Positions 1-10,900 of a stretch of 64,000 nt of DNA are shown here, one piece after another; positions within the stretch are counted from its first letter, which is position 1, and the number at the start of each line of letters is the position of its first letter. This stretch comes from CAWGAJ01 sp963820545 (GTDB taxonomy: Bacteria; Planctomycetota; Planctomycetia; Pirellulales; Thermoguttaceae). The stretch covers positions 1,240,001 to 1,304,000 of the forward strand of contig CAWGAJ010000001.1 of NCBI GenBank assembly GCA_963820545.1, read 5' to 3'. Under the pieces are notes generated by a model, which searched no databases, was not told the origin of the DNA, and worked only from the letters and a program-made list of their open reading frames with translations. The position numbers and the translations under genes are program-made.

Positions 1-76
1 CCTAGTGACAACGGAAGCCCCGGGAAACACATACTCCTGTGAGTTGAACCGTTTTTTTGCGGAAAGCGAGATTGGT

Positions 77-1837
77 ATGATCGCCCTGAGGTGCGGAACG
101 TTGACGGGTTGGTTGGCCTGCGCATGTGCATCCGCTTCGATTGCGCTGGCGCAGGTGAAAGGTCCGATGGGATACTGCCCAGTCTCGGTAAAGCCCGATT
201 GGAGCGAAACCCAGCATGTGCTCTACGGTTTCGTTCCGAACGATCCTTACTTTCCTTACAACTCGCCGTCGGGATACCTGGGCCAGTGGCATCTCCAGAA
301 CCAGACGCCGGGCGGCGGGCCGGATATAAACGTCACTGGGGCCTGGAACCGGAACGTCACGGGCAGCGGCGTCACGATCGGCATTGTGGATGACTGTCTC
401 GAAAGGACGCATCCGGACCTTAGCCCGAATTACGTGTCCGCCGACAGTTGGGATTTCGGCCAAAACGACAACGATCCCAGCCCGGTTTGGTCGACAGACC
501 AGCACGGCATTTCCGTAGCCGGAGTGGCCGCGGCCCGCGGAGGGAACGGAATCGGCGTGACAGGGGTCGCTCCTTACGCGGGGCTGGCCGGCCTGCGCAT
601 CGACTTTAACAATCAGACTGAAGCGATGTTCGTCAACGCCACCTTGTATCATTCCAGCGGCGCGAACAGGAGCATCAAAGTGAAGAACCATAGCTATGGT
701 TTTTGGTCGCCGTATATTCCGGTTGTGGATGAAGTCAACGCGCTGGCCACATCTACGTCTGCCGGGACCATCCACTGCTTCGCCGCGGGCAACGAGCGCT
801 CATACCACGAATACGTTATCGACGTAAACGGCAACGGTTTCTTCGATCCGGACATCGACTATGCGATTGACGGGGACGCCAACAAGAAGTCCCTGCAGAA
901 CTCCACCAACTCCATAGCTGTGGCCGCCTTGGGTGCGGATGGCAAGTTTGCTTCATATAGCGACTGGGGGGCGAACATATTCGTCACGGCCCCGTCAAAT
1001 GGCTTCGCCGGCTATGGCATCACCACCACGGACCGGACCGGCAGCCTGGGCTACAACACCAGTGGGACAAATCCTGAATTGCCGAACACGGACTACACCG
1101 CGCAGTTCGGCGGCACCTCCGCGGCCACGCCGGCGATCTCGGGGGTCATGGCGCTGGGAAAACAGGTGAACCCCAACATGGACCTGCGCATGGCCAAACA
1201 TTTGCTGGCCCTCACCTCCGTTAAGATCGACCCAACTGATAACACCACGCATGGCGGTTGGGTCGCTAACGGCGCAGGTTACCACTTCAATGAGAACTAT
1301 GGCTTCGGGCTGGTAGACGCGAATGCCTTCACCCAGATGGCCGCACAGGCTATTGGACTGACTGGCGTCGGCGCCCAAGACACAGGCTTGATTAATGTTG
1401 GTGCAATCATACCTGACGCCGATCTAAACGGCATCTCGCGGTCGTTCGCGCTTTCCGCCGCCGGAAAATTGGAAGACATTCTCGTTCATTTGAATATCAC
1501 CCACACCTGGCGGGGAGACCTTGAGGCCTTCCTTAGCTCTCCCAGCGGCACAACTAGCCAACTGATGTATCACGACGGTGCTGATTCGTGGGACAACATC
1601 GACTGGACGTTTGATACCGATGCCTTCTGGGGTGAGAATCCGCAAGGGACCTGGAATCTCGAGGTTCGAGACTACTATGCCGGTGACGAGGGTACGTGGA
1701 ACTCCTTCGATGTGACAGCCAACCTAGGGTCACTGGTGTTTGTCCCCGAGCCTGCGACATTCGTGCATCTGCTGGGCATCATGGCATGCATGATCGGCTG
1801 GGTTTCCCTGCGGCGCCGAAAGACCGGCTTAAAATAA
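77..1837 (+). CDS. Secreted subtilisin-like serine protease (S8) with P-domain and PEP-CTERM tail
   Basis: Predicted exported endopeptidase of family S8 with a proprotein-convertase (P) domain. I start at ATG 77 because the residues after it form a signal peptide (MIALRCGTLTGWLACACASA...ALAQ); the open frame reaches further upstream without a credible start signal. Length 586 aa. The catalytic residues are visible in order: Asp105 (TIGIVDD), His143 (DQHGISVAG), oxyanion Asn239 (FAAGNE) and Ser348 (GGTSAATPAISG). An Asp/Asn-rich segment (DVNGNGFFDPDIDY) near residue 260 resembles a calcium-binding insertion. Residues about 450-550 (GDLEAFLSSPSGT, NPQGTWNLEVRDYYAGDEG) match the P-domain. The C-terminus has VPEP, a hydrophobic helix and RRRK, the PEP-CTERM signal. 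It lies directly upstream of two giant PEP-CTERM surface proteins, so a processing role there is conceivable but not shown. Confidence 0.9.
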   Translation: MIALRCGTLTGWLACACASASIALAQVKGPMGYCPVSVKPDWSETQHVLYGFVPNDPYFPYNSPSGYLGQWHLQNQTPGGGPDINVTGAWNRNVTGSGVTIGIVDDCLERTHPDLSPNYVSADSWDFGQNDNDPSPVWSTDQHGISVAGVAAARGGNGIGVTGVAPYAGLAGLRIDFNNQTEAMFVNATLYHSSGANRSIKVKNHSYGFWSPYIPVVDEVNALATSTSAGTIHCFAAGNERSYHEYVIDVNGNGFFDPDIDYAIDGDANKKSLQNSTNSIAVAALGADGKFASYSDWGANIFVTAPSNGFAGYGITTTDRTGSLGYNTSGTNPELPNTDYTAQFGGTSAATPAISGVMALGKQVNPNMDLRMAKHLLALTSVKIDPTDNTTHGGWVANGAGYHFNENYGFGLVDANAFTQMAAQAIGLTGVGAQDTGLINVGAIIPDADLNGISRSFALSAAGKLEDILVHLNITHTWRGDLEAFLSSPSGTTSQLMYHDGADSWDNIDWTFDTDAFWGENPQGTWNLEVRDYYAGDEGTWNSFDVTANLGSLVFVPEPATFVHLLGIMACMIGWVSLRRRKTGLK

Positions 1838-1874
1838 GACGCGAATTACCGCCGCCGTCCATTTTTTGCGATTC

Positions 1875-1905
1875 GGACGACTCATCAGTCGTCCTCCTTT
1901 CCCTT
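1875..1905 (+). terminator. Candidate intrinsic terminator after the protease gene
   Basis: A 7-bp stem (GGACGAC / GTCGTCC) with a 6-base loop at 1875-1894 lies about 40 bases after the stop codon and is followed by a pyrimidine-rich run with several T. The T tract is not uninterrupted, so it is only a moderate candidate. Confidence 0.45.
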
Positions 1906-2069
1906 ATCGTAACAGATCCAGGGGAAAAAACCGTAAATCTATCGTACCGTTTGGGCTCTATAGCGTTATGTAATGATCGCACGGCCAAAGATCGTTTTTT
2001 TACGGCAGGCCTCTATTGGCTTGTGACCAAATACCACAAAATCCACCTATTGGTAGACTACTCCACCCC

Positions 2070-2098
2070 TTGACAAAAGTATAAGCCTCTTTTATATT
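2070..2098 (+). promoter_or_regulatory. Sigma70-type promoter for the giant surface-protein genes
   Basis: TTGACA (2070-2075), a 17-base spacer, then TATATT (2093-2098): a consensus -35, ideal spacing and a one-mismatch -10. It sits in an AT-rich stretch of a 410-base intergenic region and would give a leader of roughly 140 nt before ATG 2249. The promoter is inferred from sequence only. Confidence 0.6.
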
Positions 2099-2170
2099 AA
2101 AACTATATTTTTTTCGTTTGAGAGGGAGCAAATCCACGATGAGCAAACAAGCCTAGTCTAGTTTATCATA

Positions 2171-2248
2171 CTGAGCACCAAGAGAATTCCTTGTCTTTTT
2201 TAGGGAGCACGTCAGGACGGACGTTTTCTCAATAGAAAGGGCACTGGT
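2171..2248 (+). promoter_or_regulatory. Duplicated leader, copy 1, with conserved hairpin and ribosome binding site
   Basis: About 78 bases immediately before the 1864-aa gene are repeated, with few changes, before the 2530-aa gene (7861-7936). Shared elements are AGCACCAAG.GAATTCC, TTTAGGGAGCACGTCA, a small ACGTC...GACGT stem, and the Shine-Dalgarno-like AGAAAGGG about 8 bases before the ATG. Conservation outside the coding sequence suggests either a recent duplication or a shared post-transcriptional control element. Confidence 0.55.
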
Positions 2249-5200
2249 ATGTCAAGGAAATTGCAGGGCATATACGTCAAATATGCCATCGGATTGTTAC
2301 CTATGGTATTGGGAGTTTTGATGGCCGCCCCAGCGCAAGCGGCGGACCTTTACTGGAATCCCACGACCGGCGGCTCTGGCACATGGGATACCACGTCAAC
2401 GTTGTGGAAAAATGAGTGGTCGTCGGGGCCCAATACAGTTTGGAACAACACTTACAATGATAACGCCATTTTCCGAGGGGGCGTCACCGGTGATATTACC
2501 GTCCACGGGGGCGGGATCTCGGTACAAAACATCACCATTGGTGCAAGCGACGAGACAGCTAATCTTTATACGTTCTCGAGCGGCACAATTACACTGAGCG
2601 GCACAACACCCAACATAATTGGAGTTACAAATTCCACCGACAACGCGATCGTCAATTCCGTCCTCTCCGGGACGAATTTATTTTTTAACAATACTACTGG
2701 TCCCGATTGGATTGATGGCATAAGCCAAAGCAGAGGCAGCGGCAACCTAATATTGACAGCAAGTAACAACCTTTCGGGAACCGTGAATGTGGGAGGCTAC
2801 AATCAGGGCAGCGGAGCGTTGCGGATAACGAATTCAGGAGCACTTGGCACGGCCACCGTGGAAGTTAACGGTCAATTCTGTACCACTCATCTCGACCTCG
2901 ACGGCAGCGGCGGCAACTTAACAATAAGCAATACAATTATTTTGCACGGACGCGGCAACCCTCACGGGTCAAACCTCACCCAAGAATTGGTTAATGTGGC
3001 CGGTAATAATAGCATCACTTCAGGCACTTCAGGGCTTCAGATAATGTCAGGCGGGGCTGATTTTTTGATCCAATCCGACAGCGGGAAACTTACTATTAAC
3101 TGCAATATCATCAACAATACCGGTAACTCGAACGCCAGATATTTTTATCTTCGAGGCGCCGGGGAAGGAGAAGTTACCGGAAATGTCGGCATCAACGGCA
3201 CCGGTACCGGTCCCTTTTATTTAATCAAGACCGGCTCAGGAACGTGGACCCTCTCTGGATCCAACAGCTATAGTGGTGATACCACGGTGGATGCCGGTGT
3301 ATTGCGGTTAAAAAATAGTCATGCCTTGCCGGCCACCTCCGCCGCCGTAATCGCTAGCGGCGGTGGCAACACCGGTCGGATCGAGTTAGATGGTAGCTCG
3401 TCTCCTCTTACCCTCTCCCATACTATTACGTTACAAGGGCGCAGTTCGACGGATTATGCGCACTTAGCGAATTATTACGGCCCTAACACGATAAACGGGG
3501 ATATATCGCTCGTCGAGGGTGGGCAGTATTATCTCATCCAATCCAATGCCAACACACTCACCCTTAATAACATCAAAAACAATTCCACCTATACAGGCAC
3601 ACGGAATTTAAATTTTTCAGGGGCTGGAAATATTGTTGTCAATGGCGTTATTGGCGGCTCCGGCAGCGCTTCAAATCCTAATGACATCAGTGTTATTAAA
3701 AGCGGCAGCGGCACCTTGACCCTCTCTGGAACCAATACCTACCAAGGTGACACGACCATCAGTGCCGGCATCTTACAGTTGGGCGGCGAAAACCTGCTTC
3801 CCTACGGATCAGGGAAGGGCAACGTGAGTCTCTCCTCATCCAGTGCCATCTTAGAACTGAATGATTACAACGTAAGTATCAACGGACTTAATGGCACTGC
3901 TGGGAGCGTCCGAAACAGCAGCGGTAACATCAGGACGTTCACCTTGGGCAATGACAACGTAAACTGCAATTACGCAGGAACCATCGACGGCAAAGTGACG
4001 CTTTCCAAGGTCGGTACCGGTATCCAAATCCTCACCGGTACCAATACCTTTACTGGACCGGTCAATTTCAATGGCGGTTTAATCAATGCAGCCACCTTAA
4101 ACAATCTTGGCAATGGCTCAGACTTGAACTTCAATAGTGGCGGACTGCAGTTCAATGGCGTGTTTGATCCCTCGGTGCGGACGATGACCTTTCAAGCCGG
4201 TGGGGCCACGCTCGATACCCAGACAAACAACATCACATTGGCCAATCCGATCGGCAACGACGGCCCGGGGGGATTGAGAAAGCTTGGCGCCGGCACACTT
4301 ACCATTGCCGCGGCAACCTACTGGGGAGATACTACCATCAATGATGGCATGCTCAAATTGGGTTCCGATTACGCGATTACTTACGGAGGCAAGGTGAATC
4401 TATACTCAGCCAGCGCCATCCTGGAAATGAACAACTATAACGCCTACTTCGGCGGACTCAACGGCACTAGTGGAAGCGTCCGAAACAGCGGTAGCGACGT
4501 CATGTATCTTTATTTGGACGTTAGCAACGGAAACTGCAACTACGCAGGCACCATTGAAGGCAATTTGGAACTCGAGAAATGGGGTCTCGACACCCAGATC
4601 CTCTCGGGAAGCAATACCTACACGGGTGGTACAGAGATCTATATGGGTGAGTTGCAATTGGGCTCCGATAATCCGCTTCCCTACGGTCCGGGGAAGGGCT
4701 TTGGTGTGAGATTAGATACTTGGTATCAGCAATTCCCCGTCTCTATTTTAGAGATGAACGGTCATACACTGAATATTAACGGACTCTGGTGCTCATCTGA
4801 GGGGATTGCGGGGATTGTCCGAAACAGCGGGGGCAGCAATACGTTCACTTTGGGCCATAACGACGCAGACGGCGTGTGTGATGGAGGAACCATTGACGGC
4901 AATTTGGCGCTCGTTAAAGTCGGGGCCGGGGTCCAGATCCTTGCGGGGATAAATACCTACAATGGCGCCACGACAATCTCAGGCGGATGGCTCGTAGTTA
5001 CCAACTTGAACAATGGTGGAACGGGCAGCGGCATTGGCAGTTCGTCTAATGACGCAGGCAATCTGATAATCGATGGTGGCGCTTTAATGTATATAGGAGA
5101 CGTCAATAGTACTACCGACCGGCTCTTCACATTGACCCAGAATGGCGGCGCTTTGGATGCATCCGGCGAGGAATACTACGGCGCCGGGGTCGTCAGTTTC

Positions 5201-7843
5201 ACTAACACCGGCTCAGTGCTATTTTCCGGCTCGGGTGCCCGCGAGTTAGCCCTCTATGGCACGAATACCGGCAATAATACTTTGGCGCCGAGCATCGGCG
5301 ACGGGGCCGGCGGATCGACCTCTTTGGCTAAAGACGGGCCAGGAACATGGCTCCTCACAGGGACCAATACTTACACCGGCGGCACGATCATCTATGACGG
5401 CACTCTAGTGGCCAAAAAGGCGATGTCGTTGCCGGGATATAACGCGTCGGGTAAGGTCACAGTGAATGCCGGCGCCACACTGGCCGTTCGGGCCGGAGCC
5501 GCCACAGGCGAATGGGCTGCCTCGGAAATCAACACCCTGCAAAGTAGTGCCGTCTTCAACAGCGGTGCTTTCCTGGGCATCGACACCACCAGCGACAATT
5601 TCTCTTATAGCAACGTCATCGGAGGAATCCTAGGCTTGACCAAACAAGGTACTAACACATTGATGCTCACCGCGTCCAATACCTACACCGGCGGCACCAT
5701 TATCAACGCTGGCACACTGAAACTGTCGGGCGGAGACGATCGGCTGGCCACTACCGGGGCGATCACGCTTAACGGCGGCGTTTTAGATCTGGATTTCAAT
5801 ACTCAGCACACCTCTGGCATTGTCAACTTCCAGGGAGGAACGGTACAGAATGGAACACTCGTCAACACCGGGACCGACTACAACTTTCAGGCCGGCACGG
5901 TCTCGGCGATCCTCGCCGGCAGCGTCGGCGTTGGTCTAACCAAAACCACATCCGGCACTTTGACACTCACCGCAAGCAATTCCTACATTGGCGCCACGAC
6001 AATCTCCGGCGGAATACTCGAAGTTGGCGTCTTGAACAACGGTGGAACGCCCAGCGGCGTCGGCAGTTCGTCCCATGACGCAGGCAATCTGATAATCAAC
6101 GGTGGTACCTTAAGATACAGCGGTACCAGCAATAGTACCGACCGGCTCTTCACAGTAACCGAGAATGGTGGCGCCTTAGATGCCTCTGGCGCCGGGGCTG
6201 TCAGCTTGACCAGCACCGGCTCAGTGCTGTCTTCCGGCTCGGGCGCCCGCACGTTAACCCTCGCTGGCACAAATACCGGCAATAATACTTTTGCGACGAG
6301 CATCGTCGACGGGACCAACGGAACGACCTCTTTGGTCAAATCCGGGACGGGAACATGGGTCCTCACCGGGACCAGTGGCTACACCGGCGGCACGACCATC
6401 AGTGCCGGCACGCTGAAACTGTCCAGCGGTAATGACCGGCTGTCCACCACCGGGGCAATCATGATCACCGGCGGTATATTGGATCTCGGTGGAAATAGTC
6501 AGTACACGTCCGGCGTGGTCATTTTCGGCGGCGTATTGGGTTTAGGCGCCAAAAGTCAACACCCCTACGGCGACACCGTCTTCGAAGGCGGGATTGTGCA
6601 AAACGGCACGTACATCGTAACCGGGAGCGACAAGTACGACGGCCGGTCCGGCTGGGTCTTGGTGGATCTTCAAGGCGACGCTGGTCTAACCAAAACCACA
6701 ACCGGCATTTTGATACTCTCCGCTAGCAATTCCTACACCGGCATCACGAAAATCAAAGGCGGGATTCTCAGCGTTTCGATATTGGCCGACGGCGGACCAA
6801 ACAGAAACAGCGGCATTGGCGCTTCATCCAGCGATGCATCCAACCTGGTGCTTAACGGCGGCACTCTGCAATACACCGGCCCCGCCGTCAGCACCAATCG
6901 CGCCTTCCAATTGGGCTTGAACCCATTGGCCGGGGCCCTCGATGCCTCGGGCAGCGGAGCCGTCAATTGGACCTACACCGGGACAATGGGCTTTTTTGGT
7001 GATGACACTATCGCCCGCGCGTTAACCCTCACCGGCACGAATACCGGCGATAATACTTTAGCGGCGATCATCGGCAACGTGTGCAGCGATCCCGACGCCA
7101 AGACCTCTTTGGTCAAGTCCAACATAGGGAAATGGGTCCTCTCCGGGTTCAATACCTACTCCGGCGGCACGACCATTAGCGGCGGTGTGTTGTCCGTGGG
7201 CAGCGACGTGAATCTGGGCGACCCTGCCGGCAGCGTGACCTTCAACGGCGGCAAACTGGCGGCCACGTCGGCTGTCTCCATGTCCCGGCCGATTACTATC
7301 AACGCCACAGGCGGCGGCATCGATACCGCGGGCAACGTGGTGGAAATCACCGGCGCACAGAATACCACCTGGGGCGCCGGCACGCTGACCGTGGACGGCG
7401 CCAACGGCGGCGAGTTAAAACTGAATCGCACGGGCGGCACGGTCTCCGTAGATCCTGCTGCCGTGCTCCAGATCAACGCCGGGGCCAAGGTGGAATTGAC
7501 CGGAACGCCCGCCACCAAATCCGGATCCAACTTCCTGAAAATCATCAACAACAGCCTCACCTCGCTGTTGGTCAGCGACACCACCGCTCAGGAAGTGGGT
7601 GCCATTACCGGAACGGGCACAACAGAAGTGGCCGCTAACGCCACCTTGATCGTCAGCTCGATCTCGCAGACCCATATCTCAATTGGGTCACACGCAAAGC
7701 TGATTGTCAGGCCGTCGGGTTCCGGCCCGCTGTCCGATGGAGCGGATTTAACTTCGATCACACCGGCGCCAGAGCCATCGACATGGGCCATGCTGATGTT
7801 GGCCGCCATGGGATTGGGCATTTACCGGCACCGCAGACGATAA
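2249..7843 (+). CDS. Giant autotransporter-associated beta-strand repeat protein with PEP-CTERM tail (1864 aa)
   Basis: Predicted exported surface or matrix protein. The N-terminus is a signal peptide ending APAQA, then ADLYWNPTTGG.GTWDTT, the usual first strand of this class. The body holds about 12 copies of the PATR-type repeat (for example LVKSGTGTWVLTGTSGYTG, then GTTISAGTL), interspersed with modules containing STDRLFT, NGGALDASG and GARTLTLAGTN. These are parallel beta-solenoid sequences, poor in charge and Cys and rich in Gly, Ser, Thr and Asn. The C-terminus has PAPEPSTWAMLM, a hydrophobic helix and RHRRR, a PEP-CTERM signal for exosortase-type anchoring. There is no autotransporter barrel, so despite the repeat name it is not a type V system. 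The start is supported by AGAAAGGG upstream. Its closest relative in the window is the next gene; binding partner and function are unknown. Confidence 0.88.
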   Translation: MSRKLQGIYVKYAIGLLPMVLGVLMAAPAQAADLYWNPTTGGSGTWDTTSTLWKNEWSSGPNTVWNNTYNDNAIFRGGVTGDITVHGGGISVQNITIGASDETANLYTFSSGTITLSGTTPNIIGVTNSTDNAIVNSVLSGTNLFFNNTTGPDWIDGISQSRGSGNLILTASNNLSGTVNVGGYNQGSGALRITNSGALGTATVEVNGQFCTTHLDLDGSGGNLTISNTIILHGRGNPHGSNLTQELVNVAGNNSITSGTSGLQIMSGGADFLIQSDSGKLTINCNIINNTGNSNARYFYLRGAGEGEVTGNVGINGTGTGPFYLIKTGSGTWTLSGSNSYSGDTTVDAGVLRLKNSHALPATSAAVIASGGGNTGRIELDGSSSPLTLSHTITLQGRSSTDYAHLANYYGPNTINGDISLVEGGQYYLIQSNANTLTLNNIKNNSTYTGTRNLNFSGAGNIVVNGVIGGSGSASNPNDISVIKSGSGTLTLSGTNTYQGDTTISAGILQLGGENLLPYGSGKGNVSLSSSSAILELNDYNVSINGLNGTAGSVRNSSGNIRTFTLGNDNVNCNYAGTIDGKVTLSKVGTGIQILTGTNTFTGPVNFNGGLINAATLNNLGNGSDLNFNSGGLQFNGVFDPSVRTMTFQAGGATLDTQTNNITLANPIGNDGPGGLRKLGAGTLTIAAATYWGDTTINDGMLKLGSDYAITYGGKVNLYSASAILEMNNYNAYFGGLNGTSGSVRNSGSDVMYLYLDVSNGNCNYAGTIEGNLELEKWGLDTQILSGSNTYTGGTEIYMGELQLGSDNPLPYGPGKGFGVRLDTWYQQFPVSILEMNGHTLNINGLWCSSEGIAGIVRNSGGSNTFTLGHNDADGVCDGGTIDGNLALVKVGAGVQILAGINTYNGATTISGGWLVVTNLNNGGTGSGIGSSSNDAGNLIIDGGALMYIGDVNSTTDRLFTLTQNGGALDASGEEYYGAGVVSFTNTGSVLFSGSGARELALYGTNTGNNTLAPSIGDGAGGSTSLAKDGPGTWLLTGTNTYTGGTIIYDGTLVAKKAMSLPGYNASGKVTVNAGATLAVRAGAATGEWAASEINTLQSSAVFNSGAFLGIDTTSDNFSYSNVIGGILGLTKQGTNTLMLTASNTYTGGTIINAGTLKLSGGDDRLATTGAITLNGGVLDLDFNTQHTSGIVNFQGGTVQNGTLVNTGTDYNFQAGTVSAILAGSVGVGLTKTTSGTLTLTASNSYIGATTISGGILEVGVLNNGGTPSGVGSSSHDAGNLIINGGTLRYSGTSNSTDRLFTVTENGGALDASGAGAVSLTSTGSVLSSGSGARTLTLAGTNTGNNTFATSIVDGTNGTTSLVKSGTGTWVLTGTSGYTGGTTISAGTLKLSSGNDRLSTTGAIMITGGILDLGGNSQYTSGVVIFGGVLGLGAKSQHPYGDTVFEGGIVQNGTYIVTGSDKYDGRSGWVLVDLQGDAGLTKTTTGILILSASNSYTGITKIKGGILSVSILADGGPNRNSGIGASSSDASNLVLNGGTLQYTGPAVSTNRAFQLGLNPLAGALDASGSGAVNWTYTGTMGFFGDDTIARALTLTGTNTGDNTLAAIIGNVCSDPDAKTSLVKSNIGKWVLSGFNTYSGGTTISGGVLSVGSDVNLGDPAGSVTFNGGKLAATSAVSMSRPITINATGGGIDTAGNVVEITGAQNTTWGAGTLTVDGANGGELKLNRTGGTVSVDPAAVLQINAGAKVELTGTPATKSGSNFLKIINNSLTSLLVSDTTAQEVGAITGTGTTEVAANATLIVSSISQTHISIGSHAKLIVRPSGSGPLSDGADLTSITPAPEPSTWAMLMLAAMGLGIYRHRRR

Positions 7844-7860
7844 GGGATTAATTCAGCATG

Positions 7861-7936
7861 CTAAGCACCAAGGGAATTCCGTCTATTTTAGGGAGCACGT
7901 CAAGACGGACGTTTCCTTAATAGAAAGGGCACTGGG
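7861..7936 (+). promoter_or_regulatory. Duplicated leader, copy 2
   Basis: Second copy of the leader found at 2171-2248, filling nearly all of the 93-base gap between the two giant genes. I see no TTGACA/TATAAT pair here, so the second gene is probably read through from the first; the copy keeps the ACGTC...GACGT stem and the AGAAAGGG ribosome binding site. Confidence 0.5.
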
Positions 7937-10900
7937 ATGTCAAGGAAATTGCAGGACTCATGCGTCAAGTATGCCACCGGGTTGTTACCTATGGTGTTGT
8001 GGTTTTTGACGGCTGCCACAGCGCAAGCGGCGGACCTTTATTGGAATCCACCCACCGGCGGCGACGGCACTTGGGATACCTCATCAATACAGTGGTCGAC
8101 AAGTTCCGAAGGGCCGCTTAATTATATTTGGAGCAACACTGCTTGGAACAATGGTATTTTCAATAACACCGGCGGAGATGTCTCAATTCAAACCGGCGGC
8201 ATAAACGTCGGCAACCTGACTTTTAACGTGGATGGCTATACCTTGCAAAACTTGCCATCGCAAGACGACCATCTTACGATTAGCACGAGTGCCAATGTCA
8301 CGGTTACAAATTCCACGGACACGGCAACCATCTCCGCGATAATTTCCAACGCCGGTTTTACTAAAAGGGGTCTCGGCACTTTGATTGTTTCTGGCAGCAA
8401 TGCCAGTTTATCGGGTACTGTAACTATTGGGATTCCGAATACGAATGATGGCGGAGCGCTTAGGGTTACTAATTCAAACGCGCTGGGTAATGCGGCTATT
8501 GTAATTACGGGCGGTTACAACGGCACTGGAGTTAACCCATCAGTCAATCCAGCTCAACTCCAACTCGCTGGTGGAATAACTCTAACGAATGATATTACTA
8601 TTCAACAGAAGCGCGACAACCCTGGTAGAGGTCCTGAAGGTCATCTTACCCCTGTCTTGAATGAATTTCCGGCAAGTCTTGTTAACATAAGCGGCGATAA
8701 TTACATTGGCACTGCCGGGACTACTGCCATTCACATCGTACTCTGGGGCAATCATACTATTGTCCAGTCGGATAGCGGCAATCTCACAATTCTGGGCAAC
8801 GTTGTCAGCGATGCGGGTACTACTACGCGAGATTTAGTCCTTAGGGGCAGCTCGAATGGTGAAATTTCCGGTACAATTGGCCCTGGGCTGTCCAGTTATG
8901 GGATTGCGGTTTGGAAAGAAGGCACCGGCACTTGGACACTCTCCGGAAGCAATGACGGGAACCAGCCTTTCTGGGTGCACGATGGTGTATTGAGATTGGC
9001 CAATAGCAATGCACTAGGCGCCAACACCTCGACTGGCACCGCCACCGTCGCGTCTTCTCTCTACGATGAAATTACTAACACCACCGCGCCTGCCACGGGG
9101 CGCATCGAGTTAGCGGGCGGTGTGAACATTCCTAAAGCCATTACCTTACAAGGGCGTAATACGGCAACTTATGCGCACTTAGCGAATTATAGCAGCAGCA
9201 ATACCATCAGTGGAGATTTATTGCTGACTCAAGTCGACGCTAACAGCTCTAACGGCAATGGCTCTTATTATCTCATTCAGTCCAATGCCAATACGCTCAC
9301 CCTTAATAACATCAAAAACAATTCCAGCTATACAGGCACGCGGTTTCTAAATTTTTCAGGGGATCATGATATTGTTGTCAACGGCGTTATCGGCGGCTCC
9401 GGCAGCGCTTCAAATCCTAATGATATCAGTGTTACTAAAAGCGGCAGCGGAATCTTGACCCTTTCGGGCAGCAACCCGTACAGCGGCGGCACCACAATTA
9501 ATAGCGGCAAGCTCCGCGCCTCCTCTGGCAACGGCCTCGGCAGCGGACTCGTGACTCTCAGCGGAGGCGCGCTGGGTATGGTGTCCGGTGCGAATTATTC
9601 CAACCAGCTTCAGGTCAATGACAACGCCACCGGAACAGTCCTCGTCCAAGTCGTCGATGCCTACGCCTCCACGGCAGGGCCGCTCACCATGGGCAACAAC
9701 GCGGTGCTCAATTTCGGACCCGATAGTAATACGCAACCCGATTGGCCGGGCGAGCTGGATGTGGGCGCGACCACGCTACAAGGCAACGCCACCTTCAACG
9801 TGGACAATTTTGGCACCGCCCAAGGCACCTTGCGGCTCGGGGCGCTAGATGACGGCGGGATGCCCCGGACCTTTACCAAACTCGGCCCCGGATTCCTCGC
9901 GCTGGATCAGCCGGCCACCAGTGTCAGCAACGGCACGCAAGTCAACGTGGCGGAAGGCATTATGTTTAGTCATCCTCTCGCACTCGGCACCGGGGCCAAG
10001 GTCGACGTGGCGACCGGCGCAACCTTCATGACCGGATATGGGCAAATCTTGGCCGGCCTTTCCGGGAACGGCTTGGTGGGCCTGGGCGCATACCCCTTGA
10101 CACAAATGACTCTGACCATCAACACCCCCAGCGACCTGAGCCTGGACTTTTCGGGTTTCATCACAGGGGATTCAGACATAACGCTTGTCAAGAATGGGTC
10201 GGGCACGCAAGTACTTAGTGGCACCAACAGCAACTATTACGGCGCCACTGTGATCTCCGGTGGAACGCTCTCGGTTAGCTTATTGGCCGACGGCGGAACG
10301 GTCAGCAGCATCGGCACTTCGTCCAATAACGCAGGCAATCTGGTAATCAACGGTGGCGCCTTAAAATACATCGGCGCGGGCAATAGCACCGACCGGCTCT
10401 TCACATTGACCCAGAATGGCGGCGCCTTAGACGCTTCTGGGACCGGGGCTCTCAGTTTGACCAGCACCGGCGCAGTGTCATTTTCCGGCACGGGCGCCCG
10501 CACGTTAACCCTCACCGGCACAAATGCCGGCAATAATACTTTAGCGGCGAGCATCGGCAATGGGACCGGCGGAACGACCTCTTTGGTCAAATCCGGGACG
10601 GGAACATGGGTCCTCACAGGGACCAGTGGCTACACCGGCGGCACAACGGTCAACGCCGGTTCTCTTGTCGTGCAGGATTCTTCCTTGTACTCGAGTACGA
10701 TCTCCATCAACTCAGGCGCCACCCTGGAATACAAGGTTAACGATTACATCGGGCAGGGACAGACAGCGTTTTCGGGCGGCGGGAAACTAGTGAAATCGGG
10801 CACCGCCGTGCTCGTATTCGGCGGCGGCCCCGGAAATACCGTTACCTGGGGCCTGGGCAGCGGCGCGGTCATTGATGTTCAAGCGGGGATATTTGTCGGC

